DNA of 64,000 nt from SIG622 sp045600125 (GTDB taxonomy: Bacteria; Bacillota; Clostridia; Oscillospirales; CAG-382). Position numbers and translations under genes: made by a program. Location of the stretch: positions 1-64,000 of the forward strand of contig JAZRXH010000120.1 in NCBI GenBank assembly GCA_045600125.1, in the 5' to 3' direction. The notes under the pieces were generated by a model. That model was not told the origin of the DNA, searched no databases, and saw only the letters and a list, made by a program, of their open reading frames with translations. Shown piece after piece: positions 1-9,821 of this stretch (within the stretch, counting starts at the first letter, position 1; every line of letters starts with the position of its first letter).

Positions 1-2
1 AT

Positions 3-3000
3 CACTGCCGCCACACCACCTTCCTCACCGTGATTGACTCTGTCGCCTTCGAGGATGCGCTTTTGCAGAAGACGTATGACGAATACCTGGCCGTTCGCAA
101 GGCCCTGGGCCGCACCAAGCCCATCTGCCTGATGGATGTGGCCACCATTGCGGTGAAGTATCTGAAAAAGCAGGGAAAGCTTGAAAAGCTGGATGAATCG
201 GAAGAAATTAACGCCTGCACAGTAAAAATCGAGATTGAAGCCGATGGCAAAAAAGAGCCCTGGCTTCTGCTTTTCAAAAACGAAACGCACAATCACCCCA
301 CCGAAATCGAGCCCTTTGGCGGCGCGGCCACCTGCATTGGCGGCGCTATCCGCGATCCCCTGTCCGGCCGGTCCTATGTGTATGGCGCCATGCGCATTAC
401 CGGCGCCGCCGATCCCACCGTGCCGGTAAGTGAAACCATTCCCGGCAAGCTGCCCCAGCGCAAAATCGTCACGACCGCCGCGGCGGGCTATTCCTCCTAC
501 GGCAATCAGATCGGCCTGGCCACCGGCATTGTGGATGAAATTTACCATCCCGGCTATGCGGCCAAGCGTATGGAAATTGGCGCTGTGATTGCGGCCACGC
601 CTGCCGATCATGTACGGCGTGAAACGCCGCTGCCCGGCGATGTGGTCATTCTGCTGGGCGGTTCTACCGGGCGTGACGGCATTGGCGGGGCCACCGGCTC
701 CTCCAAGGCGCATAACGCCCATTCGGTGGAGACCTGCGGCGCCGAGGTACAGAAGGGCAACGCTCCCGAGGAAAGAAAGCTCCAGAGACTGTTCCGCAAC
801 GGCGACGCCTGCCGTATGATCAAGCGCTGCAACGATTTCGGTGCCGGCGGCGTATCGGTCGCCATCGGCGAGCTGGCGGACGGCCTTGACATTGACCTGA
901 ATGCCGTTCCCAAGAAGTACGAGGGCCTTGACGGAACCGAGCTTGCCATCAGCGAATCCCAGGAAAGAATGGCGGTCGTAGTGGAGGCGAAGGACGTGGA
1001 TAAGTTCCTTGCCATCGCCGACAGCGAGAACCTGCAGGCTTGTCCCGTTGCCACCGTGACCGAAGATCCCAGACTCGTTATGCACTGGAACGGCAGCACC
1101 ATCGTGGACGTCAGCCGTGAATTCCTGAACTCCAACGGTGCCGAAAAGCACATCACCGTCGCTCCCGCAAAGGCAAAGAGCTTTGCAAAGAGCATAGACG
1201 GTTCCTTTACGGATAATTATCTGAAGCTCGCCTCCGACCTCAACATCTGCTCGAAGCGCGGACTCTCCGAGCGGTTCGACTCCACCATCGGCGCCGGAAC
1301 GGTGCTCATGCCCTTCGGCGGCAAGAATCAGCTCACTCCCATTCAGAGCATGGTGCAGAAGATCTCGGTCGAAAAGAAGCATACCGACGACTGCTCGTTT
1401 ATGGCGTGGGGCTATAACCCCTTCATCACCGAAAACAGCCCGTACCACGGCGCATATCTTGCCGTTGTTGAATCGGTTTCCAAGCTCGTAGCCAGCGGCG
1501 CTTCCTTTGAGGACGTTTATCTCTCCTTCCAGGAATACTTTGAAAAGCCCGGTAAAGAGCCTTCCCGCTGGGGCAAGCCCTTTGCGGCTCTTCTCGGTGC
1601 TTTTGAGGCACAGAAGGACCTCGGTATCGGCGCTATCGGCGGCAAGGACTCCATGAGCGGATCCTTTGAAAAGCTGGACGTTCCGCCGACGCTCGTTTCC
1701 TTCGCCGTTACCACCGGCAAGACAAGCGAGGTCGTATCTCCCGAGTTCAAGAAAGCCGGAAGCAAGGTAGTCCTCGTTTCACCCAAAACCGGAAAAGACG
1801 GACTCCCCGAAGCGTCTTCGCTCCTTTCGGTATTCACGAAAGTTACCTCGCTCATGCGTGCCGGAAAGGTTCTGTCCTGCTACACACCCTGTATGGGCGG
1901 TATCGCCGAGGCGGTCATGAAGATGTCCTTCGGCAACGGCTTCGGCTTCAGGTTCAATACGGATATTTCGATAGAGCGTCTCTTCGGCTACAGCTACGGC
2001 TCGTTCCTTCTCGAAGTGGAGGAAGCACCCGAGGGGGCGGAGCCTGTCGGCTCTGTGACTGCTGACGGTACGTTTACTTACGGCACAGAAAGCATTTCCT
2101 GCGAAAAGCTTCTCGGTGCCTACGAGAATAAGCTGGAGGGCGTATATTCCTGCAACATCCCCGACGGAAAGGGCAAGGCAGAGAATTTCAGCTTCTCTGC
2201 CGAAAGTTATCCTTCTCCCGCCGTGAAGTGCGCAAAGCCCACCGTTCTGATCCCCGCCTTTCCGGGTACTAACTGCGAATTCGACAGCGCCAAGGCGGTA
2301 AGAGACGCCGGAGCCGAGCCGATTATCACGGTCATCAACAATCTGACCTCGGACGGCATCAAGCGGTCGGTGGAAGGCTTTGCTTCTCTTACCAAAAAGG
2401 CACAGATGATCTTCATCCCCGGCGGCTTCTCCGGCGGCGATGAGCCCGACGGAAGCGGCAAGTTCATCACGGCATTCTTCCGCAACGCCATGGTGAAGGA
2501 CGGCGTTACCGAGCTTCTCGAAGAGCGTGACGGTCTTATGTGCGGCATCTGCAACGGCTTCCAGGCTCTTATAAAACTCGGTCTCGTTCCTTACGGTAAG
2601 ATCATCGACACCGATGAAACCTGCCCGACCCTGACCTTCAACACCATCGCCCGTCACCAGTCGAGGATCGTCCGCACCAGAGTCGCTTCCAATAAGTCCC
2701 CGTGGCTCAGCCTTACTTGTGTCGGCGACGTTTATAACGTGCCGATCTCCCACGGCGAAGGCAGATTCCTTGCCTCGGAAGAGCTTATCAAGAAGCTTGC
2801 CGCAAACGGTCAGATCGCAACCCAGTACGTTGACCTCGAGGGCAACGCTTCCACCGACGTTCACTTCAATCCCAACGATTCGATGTACGCCATTGAGGGC
2901 ATCACGTCTCCCGACGGCAGAGTCTTCGGCAAGATGGGACACAGCGAAAGAGTCGGCAGCGGCCTTTACCGGAACGTTCCCGGAAATTACAGCATCCGCA

Positions 3001-3032
3001 TGTTCGAGGCGGCTGTAAAGTACTTCAAGTAA
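3..3032 (+). CDS. purL: Phosphoribosylformylglycinamidine synthase (FGAM synthase), 5' end outside the window
   Basis: Converts FGAR, glutamine and ATP to FGAM in purine synthesis, in the cytoplasm. The frame is open from base 3, upstream of any start, and its first residues (HCRHTTF) are the conserved interior of a PurL synthetase domain, so the gene begins outside the window. The visible 1009 residues hold the Mg/ATP-binding NETHNHPTEI segment near base 290, the GRDGIGGATG loop near 670, two AIRS-like halves, and a C-terminal class I glutamine amidotransferase domain from about base 2235. That domain has nucleophile Cys in GICNGF (near 2545) and catalytic His in SHGEGRF (near 2750). It looks like the large fused clostridial/streptococcal type of about 1240 residues. 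Stop is 30 bases before fhs, so the two are probably co-transcribed. Codon use changes near base 700-775 (see findings). Confidence 0.96.
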   Translation, partial: HCRHTTFLTVIDSVAFEDALLQKTYDEYLAVRKALGRTKPICLMDVATIAVKYLKKQGKLEKLDESEEINACTVKIEIEADGKKEPWLLLFKNETHNHPTEIEPFGGAATCIGGAIRDPLSGRSYVYGAMRITGAADPTVPVSETIPGKLPQRKIVTTAAAGYSSYGNQIGLATGIVDEIYHPGYAAKRMEIGAVIAATPADHVRRETPLPGDVVILLGGSTGRDGIGGATGSSKAHNAHSVETCGAEVQKGNAPEERKLQRLFRNGDACRMIKRCNDFGAGGVSVAIGELADGLDIDLNAVPKKYEGLDGTELAISESQERMAVVVEAKDVDKFLAIADSENLQACPVATVTEDPRLVMHWNGSTIVDVSREFLNSNGAEKHITVAPAKAKSFAKSIDGSFTDNYLKLASDLNICSKRGLSERFDSTIGAGTVLMPFGGKNQLTPIQSMVQKISVEKKHTDDCSFMAWGYNPFITENSPYHGAYLAVVESVSKLVASGASFEDVYLSFQEYFEKPGKEPSRWGKPFAALLGAFEAQKDLGIGAIGGKDSMSGSFEKLDVPPTLVSFAVTTGKTSEVVSPEFKKAGSKVVLVSPKTGKDGLPEASSLLSVFTKVTSLMRAGKVLSCYTPCMGGIAEAVMKMSFGNGFGFRFNTDISIERLFGYSYGSFLLEVEEAPEGAEPVGSVTADGTFTYGTESISCEKLLGAYENKLEGVYSCNIPDGKGKAENFSFSAESYPSPAVKCAKPTVLIPAFPGTNCEFDSAKAVRDAGAEPIITVINNLTSDGIKRSVEGFASLTKKAQMIFIPGGFSGGDEPDGSGKFITAFFRNAMVKDGVTELLEERDGLMCGICNGFQALIKLGLVPYGKIIDTDETCPTLTFNTIARHQSRIVRTRVASNKSPWLSLTCVGDVYNVPISHGEGRFLASEELIKKLAANGQIATQYVDLEGNASTDVHFNPNDSMYAIEGITSPDGRVFGKMGHSERVGSGLYRNVPGNYSIRMFEAAVKYFK

Positions 3033-3062
3033 TTCATATATCATTTTACGGAGGAACATAAA

Positions 3063-4739
3063 ATGGCTTACAAATCAGACATTGAAATCGCTCAGGAATG
3101 CAAAATGCTTCCCATCGGCGAAGTCGCAAAGAAAGCGCACGTCGACGACAAGTACCTTGAATGCTACGGCAGATACAAGGCAAAGGTAGACCCCGCTCTT
3201 ATCAAGGAATCCGACAAGCCCAACGGCAAACTCATCCTCGTTACCGCTATCACCCCTACGCCCGCAGGCGAAGGAAAGACCACCACCACCATCGGTCTTG
3301 CCGACGGTCTTGCCCGTATCGGCAAGGATGTTACCGTTGCTCTCCGTGAGCCCTCCCTCGGCCCGGTCTTCGGCGTGAAGGGCGGCGCTGCCGGCGGCGG
3401 TTATGCACAGGTCGTTCCTATGGAGGATATCAACCTCCACTTTACCGGCGACTTCCACGCCATCGGCGCAGCCAACAACCTCCTTGCGGCTATGCTGGAT
3501 AACCACATTCAGCAGGGCAACGCTCTCGGCATCGACGTTCGTAAGATCACCTGGAAGAGATGCGTCGACATGAACGACAGACAGCTCCGCTTCCTTGTGG
3601 ACGGTATGGGCGGCAAGGCGAACGGTGTTCCGAGAGAAGACGGCTTCGACATCACTGTTGCCAGCGAGATCATGGCTGTATTCTGCCTCGCTTCCTCCAT
3701 CACTGACCTGAAGGAAAGACTTTCCAGAATCATCGTCGGCTATACCTATGACGATAAGCCCGTGACGGCAGGCGACCTCAAGGCTGTGGGCGCTATGACC
3801 GCCCTTCTTAAGGACGCCATCAAGCCCAACCTCGTGCAGACCCTCGAAGGCACTCCCGCTTTTGTACACGGCGGTCCCTTCGCCAACATCGCTCACGGCT
3901 GTAACTCGGTTATGGCTACGAGAATGGCGCTCAAGATGGGTGACTACACCGTGACCGAGGCAGGCTTCGGTGCAGACCTCGGTGCCGAGAAGTTCCTCGA
4001 CATCAAGTGCCGTATGGCAGGACTTACTCCCGACGCCGTCGTAGTCGTTGCTACCGTTCGTGCTCTCAAGATGCACGGCGGTCTTGACAAGAAGTCTCTC
4101 GGTACCGAAGACCTTGTTGCTCTTGAAAAGGGTATCCCGAACCTTTTCCGTCACGTTTCCAACATCAAGAACGTATATAAGCTCCCCTGCGTAGTGGCTG
4201 TCAACCGTTTCCCCACCGATACCGACAAGGAGATCGAATTCATCATTTCCAAGTGCCGTGAGCTGGGCGTCAACACCGTTCTTTCTACCGTTTGGGCAGA
4301 AGGCGGCAAGGGCGGCGAAGCTCTCGCCCGTGAGGTCGTTCGTCTCTGCGAGGAGGAAAAAGGTGACTTCACCTTCTCTTATGAGCTGGAAGGCTCCATC
4401 GAAAGCAAGATCGAAGCGGTCGCTAAGAAAATCTACGGCGGCAGCGGCATCACCGTAATGCCGGGCGCCAAGAAGCAGATCGCTCAGCTTGAAGCACTCG
4501 GCTTCGATAAACTCCCCGTATGTATCGCCAAGACCCAGTACAGCTTCTCGGACGATCCCGCAAAGCTCGGCGCTCCCGAGAACTTCACCGTGACCGTCAA
4601 GAACGTTAAGGTTTCCGCCGGTGCAGGCTTTATCGTTGTTCTTACCGGTGATATCCTCACCATGCCCGGTCTTCCCAAGGCACCCGCTGCCGAAAAGATC
4701 GACGTGGATGAAAACGGCAAGATCTCCGGCCTGTTTTAA
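3063..4739 (+). CDS. fhs: Formate--tetrahydrofolate ligase
   Basis: ATP-dependent activation of formate to 10-formyl-THF, the entry to the one-carbon pool used for purine rings. The 558-residue product is the usual family length. The P-loop TPTPAGEGKTTT is at residues 65-76 and is followed by the family-typical REPSLGPVFGVKGGAAGGG stretch. The ATG has a GGAGG box nine bases upstream (3051-3055). It sits 30 bases after purL, a sensible pairing because PurN/PurH-type steps consume formyl-THF. A strong hairpin terminator follows directly. Confidence 0.97.
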   Translation: MAYKSDIEIAQECKMLPIGEVAKKAHVDDKYLECYGRYKAKVDPALIKESDKPNGKLILVTAITPTPAGEGKTTTTIGLADGLARIGKDVTVALREPSLGPVFGVKGGAAGGGYAQVVPMEDINLHFTGDFHAIGAANNLLAAMLDNHIQQGNALGIDVRKITWKRCVDMNDRQLRFLVDGMGGKANGVPREDGFDITVASEIMAVFCLASSITDLKERLSRIIVGYTYDDKPVTAGDLKAVGAMTALLKDAIKPNLVQTLEGTPAFVHGGPFANIAHGCNSVMATRMALKMGDYTVTEAGFGADLGAEKFLDIKCRMAGLTPDAVVVVATVRALKMHGGLDKKSLGTEDLVALEKGIPNLFRHVSNIKNVYKLPCVVAVNRFPTDTDKEIEFIISKCRELGVNTVLSTVWAEGGKGGEALAREVVRLCEEEKGDFTFSYELEGSIESKIEAVAKKIYGGSGITVMPGAKKQIAQLEALGFDKLPVCIAKTQYSFSDDPAKLGAPENFTVTVKNVKVSAGAGFIVVLTGDILTMPGLPKAPAAEKIDVDENGKISGLF

Positions 4740-4769
4740 TCAGTAGCTTCGCATAGCTTGCGAAACGAA

Positions 4770-4810
4770 AATAAAGCCGGTTTGCATTGCAAGTCGGCTT
4801 TATTATTTTG
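4770..4810 (+). terminator. Intrinsic terminator after fhs
   Basis: A perfect 10-bp stem, AATAAAGCCG (4770-4779) with CGGCTTTATT (4795-4804), with a 15-base loop and a T-rich 3' side. It closes the purL-fhs unit. Confidence 0.85.
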
Positions 4811-4852
4811 ATTTTCCCACGAAATAATCAAAGAGCGGTATGAAGGAGCAGT

Positions 4853-5572
4853 ATGGTTTACAAGTATTACAAATGCGCACGGGACGCCGCATGGGTGATC
4901 CTTTCGGCAGCGGATCCCACCTTTTTCCCTTTGATGATGTCCAATATATGCAAGTCTCTGGGTGTGGATATACAGTTCTGTAATCATATCGAAAAAGACG
5001 GCGGCGGACGTGCCGTGTTCTATGACGGTTATTATTCCATATATGTGGATGAAACTCTGCCGTGTGATATGAAGAGATTCGTTGCCGCCCATGAGCTCGG
5101 TCATATCGTTCTCGGACATCTTGAACAGAATAACGGGATCCCCGAGACCGAAAAAACCGGAAAAGATGCTCCTGCCGAAAAGGAAGCGGATGCCTTTGCC
5201 ATGCGTCTGACGATGCCTCTTTGCATTCTGTGGGCTTGCCGGGTGGAAAGCGCCGAGGAAACGGTGCGTCTCTTCGGCGTGCCACTCCAATATGCAAAGA
5301 AGAGATACAAGAGATATCTTACAGTAAAAGAAAGAGAACTTTTCCTTATGAAGGATATCGAAAGAGACACTTTCCGCACCTTCGGCGGCTTCATCAACGG
5401 TTACAGACGGGCGAAAAACCTGCCTTCCCTGAACATCGACGAGATAATCAAAAAAGCGGAGCTCCGCTTTGACGAAGGCAAAAGCGAAACAGAGAAGGCG
5501 AACAAAGATAAGAAAACAGATAAGAAGACCGCCGAGCCTTCGAAAACAGAGGCGCCTGTGCTGCCTGAGTGA
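4853..5572 (+). CDS. ImmA/IrrE-family metallopeptidase
   Basis: 239 residues. The zinc-peptidase signature HELGH is at residues 80-84 inside AAHELGHIVLGH, as in ImmA/IrrE (DUF955) proteins, which in other bacteria cleave repressors or act in stress signalling. No signal peptide or membrane segment is seen, so it is probably cytoplasmic. The last 45 residues are a Lys/Glu/Thr-rich, probably disordered tail. ATG follows an AAGGAG box at 4842-4847. No helix-turn-helix repressor or antitoxin gene is adjacent, so the usual ImmA partner is missing here and the target is unknown. It stands alone between two terminators. Confidence 0.8.
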   Translation: MVYKYYKCARDAAWVILSAADPTFFPLMMSNICKSLGVDIQFCNHIEKDGGGRAVFYDGYYSIYVDETLPCDMKRFVAAHELGHIVLGHLEQNNGIPETEKTGKDAPAEKEADAFAMRLTMPLCILWACRVESAEETVRLFGVPLQYAKKRYKRYLTVKERELFLMKDIERDTFRTFGGFINGYRRAKNLPSLNIDEIIKKAELRFDEGKSETEKANKDKKTDKKTAEPSKTEAPVLPE

Positions 5573-5719
5573 AAAGACGGGCTTCTGACAAAACGAGACA
5601 CGAACAGATGTCCCCGATGCCGATTCCGAATGACGCAGCCCTTGTTCTGTGGGAAAAGCAGGGTGCCAAAGACGTAACTGTCTGCCAGTCTTTGTATGCT
5701 GGTTGTTTACAAAGATGCC

Positions 5720-5748
5720 TTGAATTATTCGTCCTTCTGTGGTATTCT
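5720..5748 (+). promoter_or_regulatory. Sigma-A-type promoter for the PAP2 phosphatase gene
   Basis: TTGAAT (5720-5725), 17 bases, TATTCT (5743-5748), 37 bases before the start codon at 5785. The rest of the 212-base gap after the ImmA-like gene shows nothing else. Confidence 0.65.
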
Positions 5749-5784
5749 GTTACTGTTGAATGATGATGCTTTGGAGGTATACAC

Positions 5785-6342
5785 ATGACAGCTCTTCTCG
5801 GGCTTGACAATCAGATCCTTGCGTGGATACAGGTACTGAAGTGCGGCTTTCTTGATGTAATGATGCCGGTCGTTTCGCTGTTCGGCGAGAAGGGCGCCTT
5901 TTTCATCGCCATTGCCGTAATCCTTATGCTTTTCAAAAAGACACGCAAGGCGGGAATGTCCCTCGGACTTTCTCTTCTGTTCGGACTTATTCTGTGCAAC
6001 GGCATCCTGAAGCCCGGCTTTTACCGCGCCAGACCCTTTATGTCTTGCCCGGACTATCCGCTTCTCATAAAGCCGCTTTATGACGGTTCCTTCCCGTCGG
6101 GACACGCAACGGCGTCCTTTGAGTTTGCCTTCGTTATGATGAAATTTTACCGCAAATGGGGCATTGCCGCCCTCGTGCTTGCCTTTCTCATAGCGTTTTC
6201 GAGGCTCTATCTCTTTGTCCATTATCCTTCCGATGTACTTTGCGGTATCCTTGTGGGGCTCTTCTGCGGCTTTGCCGGATGTGCGGTCATCTCGTTTATG
6301 GAAAGAAAGATAAGAGAAAAAAAGCAGATCCGGAATAACTGA
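5785..6342 (+). CDS. PAP2-family membrane phosphatase
   Basis: 185-residue integral membrane protein with the three phosphatase motifs of the PAP2 superfamily: KPGFYRARP (76-84), PSGH (104-107) and SRLYLFVHYPSD (139-150). Hydrophobic segments lie between them, so the active site should face outside. Relatives dephosphorylate undecaprenyl pyrophosphate or phosphatidylglycerol phosphate; the substrate here cannot be told from sequence. ATG follows a TTGGAGG box (5771-5777). It is single and convergent with the hydrolase gene on the other strand. Confidence 0.9.
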   Translation: MTALLGLDNQILAWIQVLKCGFLDVMMPVVSLFGEKGAFFIAIAVILMLFKKTRKAGMSLGLSLLFGLILCNGILKPGFYRARPFMSCPDYPLLIKPLYDGSFPSGHATASFEFAFVMMKFYRKWGIAALVLAFLIAFSRLYLFVHYPSDVLCGILVGLFCGFAGCAVISFMERKIREKKQIRNN

Positions 6343-6351
6343 GATAACCAA

Positions 6352-6396
6352 AAAATACGGAGCCTTCCCTTTTCGGAATGCTCCGTACTTTTGTTA
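6352..6396. terminator. Bidirectional terminator between convergent genes
   Basis: Stem TACGGAGC (6356-6363) with GCTCCGTA (6380-6387), A-rich on the left and T-rich on the right, so it can stop transcripts from both sides. Confidence 0.8.
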
Positions 6397-6405
6397 TTAT
6401 GTCTG

Positions 6406-7017
6406 TTATGAATGTATCCACTTGTCGAGAAACGCCATCTGCTCCCCGGTATGGAACCAGTGCTCGCCGCCGGGCATGACGTGAAGAGAGGCACCGATTC
6501 TTTCCGAAAAATCGGATATCGTTTCGTAGGACGTCAGCGCATCCTTTTCACCGTAAAGAACAGTCGTCGGCACCTCCCATTTAACGGGATGCTTCCGCAC
6601 ATATGAAAGGTATTCATAGGAGAGGGTCTCGCCGAAGGGCGTTTCGATCGTCTTCTTCCGCAAAAGGTCGTCCTCCGTCACGCCCGCCATCTGCATCATG
6701 CCGGTGATGAGCTTTTCCATATCCACAACGGGGGAGATGAAGAAGGCATTTCGGATGCAGCTTGTATTCCCGGCGCTCATCAGAAGGTAAGCGCCGATGC
6801 TGTTGGCAATGACGGATATCTCATCGAATTCTTTCTGCACTGTGTCAAGATAGTCCGTAAATTCGGTCTTTGCCTCCCACGGCGTTCCGGCTTTGTAGTC
6901 AAAACCGAAAACGCAGGAGTCGGGGAAGAGGGGCACGTAATGCTCTGCCTCGGCAATACTTCCGCCCTTGCCGTGAATGTACAGGACGGCTTTGGATTTC
7001 TTATTCTTATCAGCCAT
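6406..7017 (-). CDS. Small alpha/beta-hydrolase
   Basis: 203 residues with an alpha/beta-hydrolase layout: oxyanion-side YIHGKGG at 13-19, nucleophile elbow ANSIGA with Ser73, acid Asp159 in GEKDAL, and His186 in GGEHWFH. No signal peptide, so cytoplasmic. The elbow has Ala instead of the first Gly of GxSxG, which is tolerated in the RBBP9/YdeN-like branch. Substrate is unknown. It starts 22 bases after the pcrA stop and is probably co-transcribed with it. Confidence 0.8.
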   Translation of the reverse strand: MADKNKKSKAVLYIHGKGGSIAEAEHYVPLFPDSCVFGFDYKAGTPWEAKTEFTDYLDTVQKEFDEISVIANSIGAYLLMSAGNTSCIRNAFFISPVVDMEKLITGMMQMAGVTEDDLLRKKTIETPFGETLSYEYLSYVRKHPVKWEVPTTVLYGEKDALTSYETISDFSERIGASLHVMPGGEHWFHTGEQMAFLDKWIHS

Positions 7018-7039
7018 TATAACTCCGCATATCTTTTTC

Positions 7040-9574
7040 TTATTCTGCGTCGGTCAGTCTTGCGTAGCTTGCCATGATCTTCTTGGTGCCCACGTCGTCG
7101 AAGGCGATCTCGTACAGCGTATCGGGACCTACGTCGGTCACCTTCATGATGACGCCTCTTCCAAAGGTGGAGTGGTTTACGACGCTGCCGACGGTGTATT
7201 TTTTCTTGGCGACCGGTTCTGCCTTCGGCAATGCAAGGGGAGAGGGTGTTTTTTTCTGCGTTTCCTTCCCGAAGGTGGGGAAGGGAGTGTCCTCAAAAAC
7301 GGAATCGTCAAACGAAAAGCTTTGCTTCTTGTTTCCGAGCCGGCTGTACCCGTATTCACTTCTGCCGCTTCCGGTTTCGCTTTCAAAAGAAGCTCTTCCG
7401 TAGGTTCTGCCGCAGCCGCCGTAAGGGCTGCCGCCGATGAAGGGACCGTTTTCGTAATCATCGCAGGATATGAAATCGATGATCTCCTCGGGGATCTCCT
7501 TCACAAAACGTGAGGGCCCGTTCATGTTCGTATGACCGTAGAGAAGCCTTTGCTTTGTAAAGGTGATGAACAGCCGCTCCTTGGCTCTTGTGACGGCAAC
7601 GTAAGCGAGCCTTCGCTCTTCTTCCAGCTCTGTATTGTCCGCAGTGGACAGAGCGCTCGGGAATATGTTGTTTTCCATACCGGCAATGAATACGATGGGA
7701 AATTCAAGCCCCTTGGCGCTGTGGATGGTCATCAGCGTCACCGCCTGCGCATCCCTGTCGTAGTTGTCGATATCCGCAACCAGCGCCACTTCCTCGAGAA
7801 AGCCCGCAAGCGTGGGCTCGTCGGTGGTGCCGGAATAGGTCACGGCGTTGGAAATAAGCTCCTCGATGTTGTGAAGATCGTCCTCGCCCTCTTCGCCCAT
7901 TTCGGTGAGCATCTGCCGGTAGCCGGTTTTGTCGATGACCTTTTCGATGAGGATCGGCAGCGCCTCGTTTACCGACGTTTTTTCAAGATCGTCGATCATG
8001 TCGCAGAACTGCATGAGCTTTGCCGCACTTTTCGAGATTTCCGGGTACATCGAGGCGTGCTTCATGGCTTCGTAAGGCGTGATGCCCCGAAGCGTGCAGA
8101 TCTCCTCGAGGTTGTTCATGGTGGCTTCGCCGATGCCTCTTCTCGGACAGTTGATGATCCGTCTCAGACGTACAACGTCCGCTTTATTGGAAATGAAGCA
8201 GAGGTAGGAGATGATGTCCTTGATCTCTTTCCGGTCATAGAAGCGCATGCCGCCGAGGATACGGTACGGATATCCGCTCTTGGCAAAGGTGGTTTCAAGG
8301 GAGTTTGCAAGGGCATTGACACGGTAAAGTACCACGATGTCGTTATAGCCGTATTTTCCGTCTCGGGTCAGCTCGGCAATCTTGTCGACGATGTACCGCC
8401 CCTCCTCGTTCTGATCGTAAGGGTTGGCAACGGTGATTTTTTCGCCCTCCTCGTTGCTCGTCCAGAGCGTTTTGCCCTTTCTGCCCCGGTTGTTTTTGAT
8501 GATGGCGTTGGCGGCGTTCAGAATGTTGCTTTTGGAGCGGTAATTCTGCTCTAACTTAATAATGGCTGCCTTATCGAAGGTCTTGTCGAAGGAGAGGATG
8601 TTCTCGATGGTCGCCCCCCGGAACTTATAGATGCTCTGATCGTCGTCGCCCACCGCCATGACGTTCTCACACTCGTTGCAAAGGAGCTTGACAAGACGGA
8701 ACTGCGCCACGTTCGTGTCCTGATACTCGTCGACAAGCACGTACTTGAATTTGTCTGTATAGATCTTTCTTATCTCCGGGTACCCCTCAAGGAGCTTTAC
8801 CGCATAGAATATGATGTCGTCAAAGTCAAGGGCGTTCGCCGCCTTTTTCTTCTGCTCGTACAGAGAATAAACCTTGGCAATGGAAATGTTCCTCGGATTG
8901 TTTTGGTTTGCGTCCTCGCTGAAGCTCACACAGTCGATGAGCTTGTCCTTGGCTCTTCCGATGGCGGTCTGCACACTGCGGATGGAAAGGACTTTTTCGT
9001 CGATATTCAGCTCTTTCAGAGAGGTCTTGATAAGCCTTTTGGTGTCTTCCGTGTCGTAGATGGTGAAGCTGTTGTCGAAGCCGAGAAGGTCGATATGCCG
9101 ACGCAGGATCCGCACGCACATGGAGTGAAAGGTACCTGCCCATATGTCAAGAGCATCGTTCCCGAGGAGTTTACAAAGACGCTCCTTCATCTCGTTTGCG
9201 GCTTTGTTGGTGAAGGTGATGGCAAGCACCTCGTACGGTCTTGCGGGCTTGTTGATAAACAGCTCGAGGCTCTGCTCCAGTTCTTCCCGGGAAGCGTTTT
9301 CGTTTTTCGCCGTATTTTCAAGAACTTCGATGAATTCATCCGGGATCGCTTCCGGAACGATGTCCTCCGGCATACCGAAATAGGCGTTGCCGTATTTTAC
9401 GATGAAGGCGATGCGGTTTACCAGAACCGTGGTCTTTCCGCTTCCGGCTCCCGCAAGGATGAGAAGAGGTCCCTCGGTAGTGAAGGCAGCTTTCTGCTGC
9501 ATGTCATTGAGATGGGAAAACAGTTTTTCAAACAGCTTTCTTTTTACTTTTTCAAGGCGTTCTGCTTTGGTCAT
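7040..9574 (-). CDS. pcrA: ATP-dependent DNA helicase PcrA (UvrD/Rep family)
   Basis: 844-residue superfamily 1 3'-5' helicase. Walker A AGAGSGKTT is at 41-49, Walker B is DEYQDTN, motif V region MTIHSAKGLEF and motif VI VAVTRAKERL are present. The C-terminal tail (about 790-844) has the PcrA Tudor-like segment VGSVVNHSTFGRGV that binds RNA polymerase in relatives. It displaces proteins from DNA and acts in repair and replication. Slightly longer than the usual 720-760 residues owing to an acidic insert near residues 65-95 of the 1A/1B region. A small hairpin (9589-9604) lies just before the GGGAG ribosome site. Confidence 0.93.
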   Translation of the reverse strand: MTKAERLEKVKRKLFEKLFSHLNDMQQKAAFTTEGPLLILAGAGSGKTTVLVNRIAFIVKYGNAYFGMPEDIVPEAIPDEFIEVLENTAKNENASREELEQSLELFINKPARPYEVLAITFTNKAANEMKERLCKLLGNDALDIWAGTFHSMCVRILRRHIDLLGFDNSFTIYDTEDTKRLIKTSLKELNIDEKVLSIRSVQTAIGRAKDKLIDCVSFSEDANQNNPRNISIAKVYSLYEQKKKAANALDFDDIIFYAVKLLEGYPEIRKIYTDKFKYVLVDEYQDTNVAQFRLVKLLCNECENVMAVGDDDQSIYKFRGATIENILSFDKTFDKAAIIKLEQNYRSKSNILNAANAIIKNNRGRKGKTLWTSNEEGEKITVANPYDQNEEGRYIVDKIAELTRDGKYGYNDIVVLYRVNALANSLETTFAKSGYPYRILGGMRFYDRKEIKDIISYLCFISNKADVVRLRRIINCPRRGIGEATMNNLEEICTLRGITPYEAMKHASMYPEISKSAAKLMQFCDMIDDLEKTSVNEALPILIEKVIDKTGYRQMLTEMGEEGEDDLHNIEELISNAVTYSGTTDEPTLAGFLEEVALVADIDNYDRDAQAVTLMTIHSAKGLEFPIVFIAGMENNIFPSALSTADNTELEEERRLAYVAVTRAKERLFITFTKQRLLYGHTNMNGPSRFVKEIPEEIIDFISCDDYENGPFIGGSPYGGCGRTYGRASFESETGSGRSEYGYSRLGNKKQSFSFDDSVFEDTPFPTFGKETQKKTPSPLALPKAEPVAKKKYTVGSVVNHSTFGRGVIMKVTDVGPDTLYEIAFDDVGTKKIMASYARLTDAE

Positions 9575-9719
9575 ATCAAATCTCCCTGCCGCAGGGTCCT
9601 GCGGTAAAATCGTTCAGTCATCTATTATCTGTTTATTCGTTTTGTATGGGAAACAGCGGGGAAGAGTCCGTCTTTTTTCTTTTCCGTGCCTCAGGAATCA
9701 ATCGGTCATCCCCCGAATA

Positions 9720-9748
9720 ATACTACCATTTTCTTCTGTTTGTGTCAA
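9720..9748 (-). promoter_or_regulatory. Sigma-A-type promoter for pcrA
   Basis: On the minus strand TTGACA (9743-9748), 17 bases, TAGTAT (9720-9725). It would give a leader of about 140 bases before the pcrA start. Confidence 0.55.
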
Positions 9749-9821
9749 GGCAAACAAGTTAAACTTTTTTCGTTTTTTCTCCGTTTCTTTTGCGGAATTT
9801 TCTTTTATTTTCAAATTATGC

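Noticed and set aside
1779..3059. A 426-residue minus-strand frame opposite purL
   Set aside because: Antisense shadow of the conserved PurL amidotransferase domain; no start signal and no known motif.
4803..5297. Minus-strand frames opposite the ImmA/IrrE gene as a partner antitoxin
   Set aside because: Antisense shadows without helix-turn-helix or start signals; no partner gene is supported.
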